This document shows positions 11,661 through 21,653 of a DNA stretch of 64,000 nucleotides, in pieces. Made by a program: the position numbers and the translations under genes. The first letter of the stretch is position 1. The number at the start of each line of letters is the position of its first letter. The notes under the pieces were generated by a model that saw nothing but the letters and a program-made list of their open reading frames with translations, did not search any database and was not told the origin of the DNA. The DNA comes from Eukaryota sp. TZLM1-RC (Eukaryota > Metamonada: BaSk clade), in the NCBI GenBank assembly GCA_040285825.1, contig JAUPSS010000015.1, positions 31,392 to 95,391 of the forward strand, written 5' to 3'.

Positions 11661-12190
11661 TGCAACGTAGAACGATAGGAAATAAATCTATTACAATTCA
11701 ATAAATGTGATAATGTCAAACCAGCTCCACATTTGCAAAACAAATCATTGGGCAAATTACAAGGCCATAAATAACAACGCATTCTCATAGCAGTGGTCCA
11801 TTGGTCGTCATTCAAAAATAGGCCAAAAATCTGGGGAATTTGATTTATCAAAACTGCAGATGAACTGTCCTTCAAATCAATCAAAAAATTTGCAAAAGCA
11901 GGATTTTCTTTCTTAGCCGTGCTAAGTCGAACAATAAAATCCTTGCTTTCAAATTTTCTCAAAAGATGTCGTTGGAGCTTTTTCAACGCAAATTTTAATG
12001 AATACAAACTTCTGTCTGGAATTTCTTGAATGGATATGGGGAAACATGATTGCCATAAGTCGGGAGATAAACTGGATATTTCTTCTCTTATGTTATCGAG
12101 GAATAAGCTATTTGTAGTTTCAAGGAGATTTTCGGCAAAAGGATATCTTCTAGAGAATTCAAATACAAAATTTTTTCCACCACCAATAAA
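11660..12190 (-). pseudogene. LINE-B central fragment (AAFIGGG to STLHD)
   Basis: Antisense LINE-B covering LTKAAFIGGGK (near 12180) through RLSTAKKENPAF and the CKCGAGLTLSHLLNC finger to RSTLH at 11660. The frame 12007-11588 is open and runs into the foreign N-terminal LINE-A sequence at its C-end. The other border, 12190, is an inverted switch to plus-strand LINE-A at HRIESFLEPLL. Confidence 0.82.
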
Positions 12191-12785
12191 TCATAGAATT
12201 GAATCCTTCTTGGAACCTCTGTTGTCAAATCTGTTTGATGCTGAAAATGATTTTCATAAGAATAATAGAGGTGATGTCATATTACCTGGATTAGATGGAA
12301 GCTTCATTTTATTGGATGTAATGTCTGTTGATCCTTGTAATGCCTCAAATGAAAGGCTTGTTAATTCTGAAATTCATAATCCCCTTTCAAATGCTGAAAA
12401 TTTTAAATTCAAAAAATACAATGAACCTTTGTCCAAATTGGCCAGTCTACAGCATGCAAAATACAATTTGTACCCATTTGTATTTTCCCTTTTTGGTTCA
12501 CTTGCACCAACTGCTTTACGTTTTTTGGATGATTTTGAAATGATTGTAAAGAGAAGAACTGGCAGAAATTTCAACAGATTGTTTTGGCAAAATAGAATTG
12601 TGTTTTCTATTTTTAAAGGGATGTTGAAGATGGTTTCTGATGCTTTGCTTTCTCTTGGATCTCACTATGAGAGAGTTGCATCTAGTGTTTTTGTTTTGGG
12701 AGAGATGGATTTTTTAGATGTTGATTTATAGGTTTAGAATAAAAAGGTTTCGCTTAAAAAAAATAAAAAAAAAACCACCAATAAA
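12190..12785 (+). mobile_element. LINE-A endonuclease end, partial
   Basis: Plus-strand LINE-A from HRIESFLEPLL through RGD-X13-D to the stop at 12731. It is followed by a variant tail, AATAAAAAGGTTTCGCTTAAAAA, shared only with the two copies downstream. The open frame begins earlier (12030) in antisense LINE-B sequence and fuses in frame, so the first 57 codons of that ORF are not LINE-A coding. Confidence 0.82.
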
Positions 12786-12813
12786 TGCAGCTTTTTGAAA
12801 GATTTTTGAAAGC

Positions 12814-13677
12814 TTGGATTTTGATGTTAGACTTGGCTTGGCCAAGAAAAAGAATCCCGCTTTTGCAAATCTTTTACAAGATATGTGTGACAGTACTTCT
12901 TCTGCCTTAGTAACAACAATTCCACAAGTTTATGGTACTCTCTTATCCGATTCTGCTTGGACTCTGAATATGAGATTTCGTTCCTTTATCTGGCCTGATA
13001 ATTTACCTCATAATTTAATTTGTAAATGTTCTCGAGAAATTACAACTACTCATTTGTTAAATTGTAAACATTTTATTACTTTTAGAAGCAAGGTTCATGA
13101 TGCTGTAAGAGACCAGTTATATTGTATGTGTAAATCTCATAGAATTGAATCCTTCTTGGAACCTCTGTTGTCAAATCTGTTTGATGCTGAAAATGATTTT
13201 CATAAGAATAATAGAGGTGATGTCATATTACCTGGATTAGATGGAAGCTTCATTTTATTGGATGTAATGTCTGTTGATCCTTGTAATGCCTCAAATGAAA
13301 GGCTTGTTAATTCTGAAATTCATAATCCCCTTTCAAATGCTGAAAATTTTAAATTCAAAAAATACAATGAACCTTTGTCCAAATTGGCCAGTCTACAGCA
13401 TGCAAAATACAATTTGTACCCATTTGTATTTTCCCTTTTTGGTTCACTTGCACCAACTGCTTTACGTTTTTTGGATGATTTTGAAATGATTGTAAAGAGA
13501 AGAACTGGCAGAAATTTCAACAGATTGTTTTGGCAAAATAGAATTGTGTTTTCTATTTTTAAAGGGATGTTGAAGATGGTTTCTGATGCTTTGCTTTCTC
13601 TTGGATCTCACTATGAGAGAGTTGCATCTAGTGTTTTTGTTTTGGGAGAGATGGATTTTTTAGATGTTGATTTATAG
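12814..13677 (+). pseudogene. LINE-A zinc-finger/RLE domain, intact 287 codons (copy 1)
   Basis: It encodes MDFDVRLGLAKKKNPAF, the CKCSREITTTHLLNC finger, HDAVRDQLYCMC, the RGD-X13-D nuclease core, and the conserved C-terminus. It lacks the RT, so it cannot be an autonomous element. Only the last third of the LINE-A protein is present, but the frame is perfect. The start shown is an internal Met; whether anything initiates here is unknown. Confidence 0.78.
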
Positions 13678-13751
13678 GTTTAGAATAAAAAGGTTTCGCT
13701 TAAAAATAAAAACCACCAATAAATGCAGCTTTTTGAAAGATTTTTGAAAGC

Positions 13752-14615
13752 TTGGATTTTGATGTTAGACTTGGCTTGGCCAAGAAAAAGAATCCCGTTT
13801 TTGCAAATCTTTTACAAGATATGTGTGACAGTACTTCTTCTGCCTTAGTAACAACAATTCCACAAGTTTATGGTACTCTCTTATCCGATTCTGCTTGGAC
13901 TCTGAATATGAGATTTCGTTCCTTTATCTGGCCTGATAATTTACCTCATAATTTAATTTGTAAATGTTCTCGAGAAATTACAACTACTCATTTGTTAAAT
14001 TGTAAACATTTTATTACTTTTAGAAGCAAGGTTCATGATGCTGTAAGAGACCAGTTATATTGTATGTGTAAATCTCATAGAATTGAATCCTTCTTGGAAC
14101 CTCTGTTGTCAAATCTGTTTGATGCTGAAAATGATTTTCATAAGAATAATAGAGGTGATGTCATATTACCTGGATTAGATGGAAGCTTCATTTTATTGGA
14201 TGTAATGTCTGTTGATCCTTGTAATGCCTCAAATGAAAGGCTTGTTAATTCTGAAATTCATAATCCCCTTTCAAATGCTGAAAATTTTAAATTCAAAAAA
14301 TACAATGAACCTTTGTCCAAATTGGCCAGTCTACAGCATGCAAAATACAATTTGTACCCATTTGTATTTTCCCTTTTTGGTTCACTTGCACCAACTGCTT
14401 TACGTTTTTTGGATGATTTTGAAATGATTGTAAAGAGAAGAACTGGCAGAAATTTCAACAGATTGTTTTGGCAAAATAGAATTGTGTTTTCTATTTTTAA
14501 AGGGATGTTGAAGATGGTTTCTGATGCTTTGCTTTCTCTTGGATCTCACTATGAGAGAGTTGCATCTAGTGTTTTTGTTTTGGGAGAGATGGATTTTTTA
14601 GATGTTGATTTATAG
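13752..14615 (+). pseudogene. LINE-A zinc-finger/RLE domain, intact 287 codons (copy 2)
   Basis: It is essentially identical to the copy at 12814. The one coding difference I see is NPVFA for NPAFA near the start. The same 3' tail follows. Near identity implies recent duplication or homogenisation. Confidence 0.78.
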
Positions 14616-14647
14616 GTTTAGAATAAAAAGGTTTCGCTTAAAAAAAA

Positions 14648-15537
14648 TAAATGCAGCTTTGGTCAAGCTTTTAAAAAATAATTTATATGTATGCCATGTT
14701 TGCTCCTCGCTTGATACATTACGGCCTCCATGTAAGATTCCGAATGTTCTCAGTCCCAAGGCTTCCATTCCCTTTTCTGTTGCGTTTAGAACATTCAGTC
14801 TTGCTTTGAAAAAAGGAGAATGGGATATATTTTCTATTTGGAAATTCTTCCTTGAACAAAAATCAGGTTCTCGTCCCCAAAAGGCTTTCACTCCAAAGAA
14901 ACAACCCAAGAATAAGACTGTACGAAAATTTTTGCTACGTGGGAGATATGGTTCAGGGAAAAACGCTCTGTTCTCATCTGATCTTGCTCCTGTGACTGAT
15001 GAAACTGTAAATCAATTAGTGGATCTGCATCCAGCTGAATTTCTTCATTTGGATAAACCATCTGCTTCACAATTTTGGAAACAAAATCCACTTTCTGAAA
15101 AAGAAGTTGAAACTGCCATTTTCCGTCTTCCATCTGGAAAAGCTCCAGGTCCATCTGGAATTACTTTTGATATGCTGAAATCTGTGTGCCGCCAAAATGC
15201 CTTTATTATTAAAGATTTATGTTCCTTTTTTCAAGATGTTTTGACAATGAAAATTGTTCCACCAAAAGAATTAAGTGCATCACGGTTAGTGGCTTTAACT
15301 AAACCTAATGGAAAAGTTCGCCCAATTGCCATTGGTGAAGCCATTTATCGCCTGATGTCTTCAGTAATTTTTAATCGAGTTTCAACAAAAGCTAAAGAAT
15401 ACTTTTCTCCATTCCAATATGGAATCAAAACCATAGATGGAGCTTCAGTTGCAGCTTTGACATCTGATCTGTTTTTCAATTGTCACGAAAATAGTTGCAT
15501 TTTTAATCTTGATTTCAAAAATGCTTTCAATTCAGTG
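14648..15537 (+). pseudogene. LINE-B N-terminal and RT finger/palm region
   Basis: This is the only copy of the LINE-B 5' coding region in the window (frame 14602-15558, real LINE-B from about 14660). In order: CHVCSSLDTLRPPCKIP zinc/PPxxIP motif near 14693-14743, LRGRYGSGKNALFSS, LPSGKAPGPSGITFD, LVALTKPNGKVRPIAIGEAIYRL (RT blocks 0-1), FGIKTIDGASVAALTSD-like block, and FNLDFKNAFNSV (RT motif A with the catalytic Asp). It ends abruptly after NSV, and motifs B and C (SGVKQGDPLG, YMDD) are missing before LINE-B resumes at 15553. Confidence 0.85.
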
Positions 15538-15552
15538 AACTTGTTCAGTAAA

Positions 15553-16866
15553 TTGTAGACAATTTAACAAAATACGTACCCAATTTTTGGCTTATTTAAT
15601 GTCTGTTGATCCATCAATTTTGAAAAATCATATTTTTTCTGATGTTCAACTTGGCGGTGTTGGATTCAATTCATCAAAATATTTGACCAAAGCTGCATTT
15701 ATTGGTGGTGGAAAAAATTTTTGTATTTGAATTCTCCAGAAGATATCCTTTTGCCGAAAATCTTCTTGAAACTACAAATAGCCTATTCCTCGATAACTTA
15801 AGAGAAGAAATTTCCAGTTTATCTCCAGACTTATGGCAATCATGTTTCCCCATATCTATTCAAGACATTCCAGACAGAAGTTTGTATTCTCTAAAATTTG
15901 CGTTGAAAAAGCTCCAACGACATCTTTTTGAAAAAAATTTGAAAAGCAAGGATTTTTATTGTTCGACTTAGCACGGCTAAGAAAGAAAATCCTGTTTTGC
16001 AAATTTTTGATTGATTGAAGGACAGTTCATCTGCAGTTTTGATAAATCAAATTCCCCAGATTTATGGTCTATTTTTTTGAATGACGACCAATGGACCACT
16101 GCTATGAGAATGCGTTGTTATTTATGGCCTTGTAATTTGCCCAATGATTTGTTTTTGCAAATGTGGAGCTGGTTTGACATTATCACATTTATTTAATTGT
16201 AATAGATTTATTTCCTATCGTTCTACGTTGCATGATGCAGTCAGAGATCAAATCCATGCAATGTGTAATTCCTATCATATTGAATCTTTTGTAGAACCTT
16301 TGTTGAGGTCTCTTGATATAAATGAAAGCGTAAGAGATTCAGAATATAGGAAAACGACGTGCTGATGTTGTTGTGCCCTCGTTTGATGATGTCATGAATG
16401 TTGTTGATGTCGTAACAGTGGATGTTTTGCAAGAAAAAAATGCCTTGAAAAATGCTCAATCCGAAGTATCCCCCTTGATGACTCCGAATTGTACAAACGG
16501 AAAAAAAGTATGCAAATCCTTTAAAAAGAATTGAAACATGTTCGCCATGTAGATTACCAAATTTGCCCATTTGCTATATCGTTGTATGGTCGTCTTGGAA
16601 AAAAACTGCTATGAATTTTATTGATGATTTTTGAGAAATCTTGTAGAAAGAAGAATGAATAAGCGTTTTTGATCGTCGCTTGTGGCTAAATCGTATTGTT
16701 TTTACTATTTTCAAATCAATTCCTAAAATGATTTCAAAGCTTTGATGTCTGTCAGTGCACATTACGAAGAAATTGCTGTTGTGAGGTTTGATGGTGTGGA
16801 AGCTTGTTTTGAAGATATTGACTTTTTAGACTGTAGTTTAATAATAAATTAAAAATTTTTCAAAAA
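15553..16866 (+). pseudogene. LINE-B post-RT region to 3' end, frameshifted
   Basis: It resumes at FCRQFNKIRTQF, so about 700 bp of LINE-B (rest of palm and thumb) is deleted between 15537 and 15553. It then runs through AAFIGGG, SLSPDLWQSCFP, the finger, RAD-X13-D and EACFEDIDF to the 3' UTR. Frames are broken at several homopolymers (near 15714, 15950, 16060, 16350 and 16430). Confidence 0.8.
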
Positions 16867-18838
16867 TTCAGTGAAAAAGAGATTCAATTTGGAAAGAAAT
16901 CAAATCAAATTTTTCCTGAACTCGAAACCTTTTTTATAGGTTTTTATGGTAATTCATCTGATTTAATTTTTAATTCTTTTTAATCTGGATTCTTTATCAG
17001 GAGTTAAACAAAGGAGACCCTTTAGGTCCTTTCTTTTTGTCGTGCAATTCACCCAATTTTGGAAAAAATTAAAGAAGAAAATTCTGACCTTCAAGTGGTA
17101 GCTTACATGGATGACATTTTCTTGTATTGGTCCAGAAAGTACAATTAATAGGGTTGCTAATGAAGCTGCTACATTATACCAATCCATAGGTCTTGATTTG
17201 AATGTTCAAAAAAATGTTTTTTTGTATTTCTAGGAAAAAAATGTTAAGTTAATAATTAATTCCCTCGAAGTTCCATATATTGATTATACTTCAACTAGTT
17301 TCTGCTTTCTGGGTTGGTATTTAGGTTCCGCCGAAAAAGACACTTGACAGCCTTGAAAATTATTTAAATTCAATTAAAAAGAGCTAGAAGTCATAAAGAC
17401 TCTTGGATTGGAAGAAACATCTTAAATTTTTTTCTTTTTGAAAATTTGTTATGCTGGAAAAAAATTACTCATTTACTGCGATCATTACCTCCATCCCTAA
17501 CTTACAATTTTTTTGTAGACAATTTAACAAAAATACGTACCCAATTTTTTTGGCTTATTTAATGTCTGTTGATCCATCAATTTTGAAAAAAATCATATTT
17601 TTTTCTGATGTTCAACTTGGCGGTGTTGGATTCAATTCATCAAAATATTTGACCAAAGCTGCATTTATTGGTGGTGGAAAAAAATTTTTGTATTTGAATT
17701 CTCTAGAAGATATCCTTTTGCCGAAAATCTTCTTGAAAATACAAATAGCATATTCCTGGATAACTTAAGAGAAGAAATATCCAGTTTATCTCCCGACTTA
17801 TGGCAATCATGTTTCCCCATATCCATTCAAGAAATTCCAGACAGAAGTTTATATTCATTAAAATTTGCGTTGAAAAAGCTCCAACGACATCTTTTTGAGA
17901 AGATTTGAAAGCAAGGATTTTATTGTTCGACTTAGCACGGCTAAGAAAGAAAATCCTGCTTTTGCCAATTTTTTGATTGATTTGAAGGACAGTTCATCTG
18001 CAGTTTTGATAAATCAAATTCCCCAGATTTATGGTCTATTTTTTTGAATGACGACCAATGGACCACTGCTATGAGAATGCGTTGTTATTTATGGCCTTGT
18101 AATTTTGCCCAATGATTTGTTTTTGTAAAATGTGGAGCTGGTTTGACATTATCACATTTATTTAATTGTAATAGATATATTTCCTATCGTTCTACGTTGC
18201 ATGATGCAGTCAGAGATCAAATCCATGCAATGTGTAATTCCCTATCATATTGAATCTTTTTGTAGAACCTTTTGTTGAGGTCTCTTGATATAAAATGAAA
18301 GCGTAAGAGATTCAGAATATGGAAAACGACGTGCTGATGTTGTTGTGCCCTCGTTTGATGATGTCATGAATGTTGTTGATGTCGTAACAGTGGATGTTTG
18401 CAAGAAAAATGCCTTGAAAAATGCTCAATCCGAAGTATCCCCCTTGATGACTCCGAATTGTACAAACGGAAAAAGTATGCAAATCCTTTAAAAAGAATTG
18501 AAACATGTTCGCCATGTAGATTACCAAATTTGCCCATTTGCTATATCGTTGTATGGTCGTCTTGGAAAAACTGCTTTGAATTTTATTGATGATTTTGAAA
18601 ATCTTGTGAAAAAAAGAATGAATAAGCGTTTTGATCGTCGCTTGTGGCTAAATCGTATTGTTTTTACTATTTTCAAATCAATTCCTAAAATGATTTCGAA
18701 AGCTTTAATGTCTGTCAGTGCACATTATGAAAACATTGCTGCTGTAAGGTTTGATGGTGTGGAAGCTTGTTTTGAAGATATTGACTTTTAGACTGTGGTT
18801 TTGAAAATAAATTAAAAGTATGTTAAAAATTAAAAAAA
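16867..18838 (+). pseudogene. LINE-B unit starting in RT motif A, with B2-type 3' end
   Basis: It begins at NSVKRDS, directly after the 3' tail of the previous copy. It contains SGVKQGDPLGPF near 17000, the YMDD region near 17106, the thumb, finger and RLE, with many frame breaks. The last part is a slightly diverged subtype (ENIAAVRFDG). Its 3' UTR is GACTGTGGTTTTGAAAATAAA, not the usual GACTGTAGTTTAATAATAAA. The subtype recurs at 31572-32655 on the other strand. Confidence 0.8.
18498..18791 (+). pseudogene. LINE-B2 C-terminal 97 codons
   Basis: The open frame covers KHVRHVDYQICPFAISLYGRLGK-type sequence (the KY..xPF...SLxG motif after the nuclease core) and ends in EACFEDIDF. Substitutions A-to-L (TALNF), R-to-K (KKRMNKRF) and EEIAV-to-ENIAA set it apart from the main LINE-B group and match the 31611-32732 copy. 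Confidence 0.75.
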
Positions 18839-19057
18839 AAGCTTTGGTCAAATATTTTGATGAATTGAATCCAACACCTTTTTACAATCATTTCAAAATC
18901 ATCCAAAAAACGTAAAGCAGTTGGTGCAAGTGAACCAAAAAGGGAAAGTACAAATGGATACAAATTGTATTTTGCATGCTGTAGACTGGCCAATTTGGAC
19001 AAAGGTTCATTGTATTTTTTTAATGAAAAATTTTAATTTATTATTAAACTACAGTCT
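18839..19057 (-). mobile_element. Short LINE-B / LINE-A / LINE-B 3' UTR composite
   Basis: Three short antisense pieces: LINE-B GVGFNSSKYLTKA codons (to about 18880), LINE-A endonuclease piece (to about 19017), then the LINE-B 3' UTR ending at actacagtcta. This is the same junction pair as the 1.35-kb composite, here cut off at the LINE-B stop codon and joined to LINE-C. Confidence 0.8.
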
Positions 19058-19790
19058 ATATTTGCAGCTCGGCTGTTTTAAATCAAGATCTTCACTCATT
19101 GTTATTGGAAAAGGGTGTTTGTGAAAACAAGGCGTCAGATTCTTCACTTTTTGTAACCATTGTACCACGAAGATTTGGATTGTGTGCCACTAATGAAGCA
19201 TTTGTAACAAAAATGAGATTATATTTGAACATCCCCATTAACCAATTATTATCAAAAGAAAAATGTATTTGTTCGAATTCACCTCAACTCACTTTGCGCC
19301 ATGCTCTAAATTGCTCTAAATTGATAACTTATCGTTCTTCATTACATGATGCTGTTAGAGACACTGTTTTCAATATGGCACAAACTGCAAGGATATCGTG
19401 TATCAAAGAGTCCCTGCTGAAGGAAACACTTTCTCTGAATAATTTTTGGTTCTGATGATAGAGGTGATGTATACTGTGATTGGATTGATAATTCTGAAGC
19501 TATTGTTGACTTTTGTCTCATGTAATGTTGCAAACGATACTTTGGTTCACAGAAGAAAACTTAATCCTGTGGCTGCTCTGGATTTTTAAAGCAAAAAGAA
19601 AAAAACATAGAAAATATGATAAAGAAATTGAAGATGCAAATGTCGATAGAAATACACAGCTGGTTTTTATTGCTTTTCCCATTTTTCGATAAATGGAAGA
19701 TTATCAGTTGAAGCAGAAACTTTTTGAAAAATTTTTAATTTATTATTAAAACTAAACTTTTTGGATGACTTCCAAAAATGGTGCAAAAAT
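19058..19790 (+). pseudogene. LINE-C post-RT, zinc and RLE fragment
   Basis: Plus-strand copy of the region antisense at 49690-50370. The 118-codon frame 19099-19455 includes VPRRFGLCATNEAFVTKMRLYLNIP-type sequence, the CICSNSPQLTLRHALNC finger and RSSLHDAVRDTV. After a T insertion near 19446 the frame is lost, but the DRGDVYCDWIDN nuclease core (RGD-X13-D) is recognisable to about 19515. The element carries a 27-bp insertion near its end (separate entry). Confidence 0.8.
19727..19753 (-). mobile_element. 27-bp LINE-B 3'-end insertion with 10-bp target duplication
   Basis: The inserted sequence is the antisense of the LINE-B 3' UTR and A-rich tail only. On both sides stands aaactttttg (19717-19726 and 19754-19763). 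This 10-mer occurs once in the uninterrupted LINE-C copies near 49700 and 54500. An extremely 5'-truncated target-primed insertion fits. Confidence 0.7.
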
Positions 19791-20140
19791 GGAATTTGAT
19801 AAATCAAATTCCCCAGATTTATGGTCTATTTTTTTGAATGACGACCAATGGACCACTGCAATGAGAATGCGTTGTTATTTATGGCCTTGTAATTTGCCCA
19901 ATGATTTGTTTTTGTAAATGTGGGCTGGAATTTCTTGAATGGATATGGGGAAACATGATTGCCATAAGTCGGGAGATAAACTGGATATTTCTTCTCTTAA
20001 GTTATGGAGGAATAAGCTATTTGTAGTTTCAAGAAGATTTTTCGGCAAAAGGATATCTTCTAGAGAATTCAAATACAAAATTTTTCCACCACCAATAAAT
20101 GCAGCTTTGGTCAAATATTTTTGATGAATTGAATCCAACA
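19791..20140. mobile_element. LINE-B fold-back: plus piece then minus piece
   Basis: 19796-19924 is sense LINE-B (INQIPQIYGLF to the first Cys residues of the finger). It flips at about 19924, over a shared gctgg, into antisense LINE-B from IQEIPDRS back to GVGFNSSKYL (to about 20140). The two arms come from neighbouring parts of the element, so this is an inversion-type junction. Confidence 0.78.
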
Positions 20141-21645
20141 CCTTTTACAATCATTTCAAAATCATCCAAAAACCTAAAAGCAGTTGGTGCAAGTGAACCA
20201 AAAAAGGAAAGTACAAATGGATACAAATTGTATTTTTGCATGCTGTAGACTGGCCAATTTGGACAAAAGGTTCATTGTATTTTTGTTAATGAAAATTTTA
20301 ATTTATTATTAAACTACAGTCTAAAAGTCAATATCTTCAAAACAAGCTTCCACACCATCAAACCTCACAACAGCAATTTCTTCGTAATGTGCACTGACAG
20401 ACATCAAAGCTTTCGAAATCATTTTTAGGAATTGATTTGAAAATAGTAAAAACAATACGATTTAGCCACAAGCGACGATCAAAACGCTTATTCATTCTTC
20501 TTTTTCACAAGATTTTTCAAAATCATCAATAAAATTCATAGCAGTTTTTCCAAGACGACCATACAACGATATAGCAAATGGGCAAATTTGGTAATCTACA
20601 TGGCGAACATGTTTCAATTCTTTTAAAGGATTTGCATACTTTTTCCGTTTGTACAATTCGGAGTCATCAAGGGGGGATACTTCAGATTGAGCATTTTTTT
20701 CAAGGCATTTTTTTCTTGCAAACATCCACTGTTACGACATCAACAACATTCATGACATCATCAAACGAGGGCACAACAACATCAGCACGTCGTTTTCCAT
20801 ATTCTGAATCTCTTACGCTTTCATTTATATCAAGAGACCTCAACAAAGGTTCTACAAAAGATTCAATATGATAGGAATTACACATTGCATGGATTTGATC
20901 TCTGACTGCATCATGCAACGTAGAACGATAGGAAATAAATCTATTACAATTAAATAAATGTGATAATGTCAAAACCAGCTCCACATTTGCAAAAACAAAT
21001 CATTGGGCAAAATTACAAGGCCATAAATAACAACGCATTCTCATAGCAGTGGTCCATTGGTCGTCATTCAAAAAAATAGGCCAAAAAAATCTGGGGAATT
21101 TGATTTATCAAAACTGCAGATGAACTGTCCTTCAAATCAATCAAAAATTTGCAAAAGCAGGATTTTCTTTCTTAGCCGTGCTAAGTCGAACAATAAAATC
21201 CTTGCTTTCAAATTTTCTCCTCAAAAGATGTCGTTGGAGCTTTTTCAACGCAAATTTTTAATGAATACAAATTTCTGTCTGGAATTTCTTGAATGGATAT
21301 GGGGAAACATGATTGCCATAAGTCGGGAGATAAACTGGATATTTCTTCTCTTAAGTTATCGAGGAATAAGCTATTTGTAGTTTCAAGAAGATTTTTCGGC
21401 AAAAGGATATCTTCTAGAGAATTCAAATACAAAAATGTTTTCCACCACCAATAAATGCAGCTTTGGTCAAATATTTTTGATGAATTGAATCCAACACCTT
21501 TTTACAATCATTTCAAAATCATCCAAAAACCTAAAGCAGTTGGTGCAAGTGAACCAAAAAGGAAAGTACAAATGGATACAAATTGTATTTTTGCATGCTG
21601 TAGACTGGCCAATTTGGACAAAGGTTCATTGTATTTTTGTTAATG
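20136..21645 (-). repeat. 1.35-kb B/A composite unit plus next LINE-A piece
   Basis: Junctions at 20136 and 21491 bracket one unit: LINE-A endonuclease piece (to about 20290), LINE-B 3' UTR, RLE, finger and middle region (to about 21490), then a second LINE-A piece (to about 21640). LINE-B frames are partly open: 20725-20492, 20984-20700 and 21432-21208. Confidence 0.8.
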
Positions 21646-21653
21646 AAAAATTT

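Larger units (their letters stand above)
12786..14645 (+). repeat. Tandem duplication of a 938-bp LINE-A unit
   Basis: Two direct copies start at 12814 and 13752 and end with the same stop and variant tail. Each is introduced by ccaccaataaatgcagct, a fragment of the LINE-B AAFIGGG codons, then a jump into LINE-A FESLDFDVRLGLAK. The preceding partial copy (12190-12785) has the same tail, so the array is two full units plus one partial. Both full units keep an uninterrupted 287-codon frame. Confidence 0.88.
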
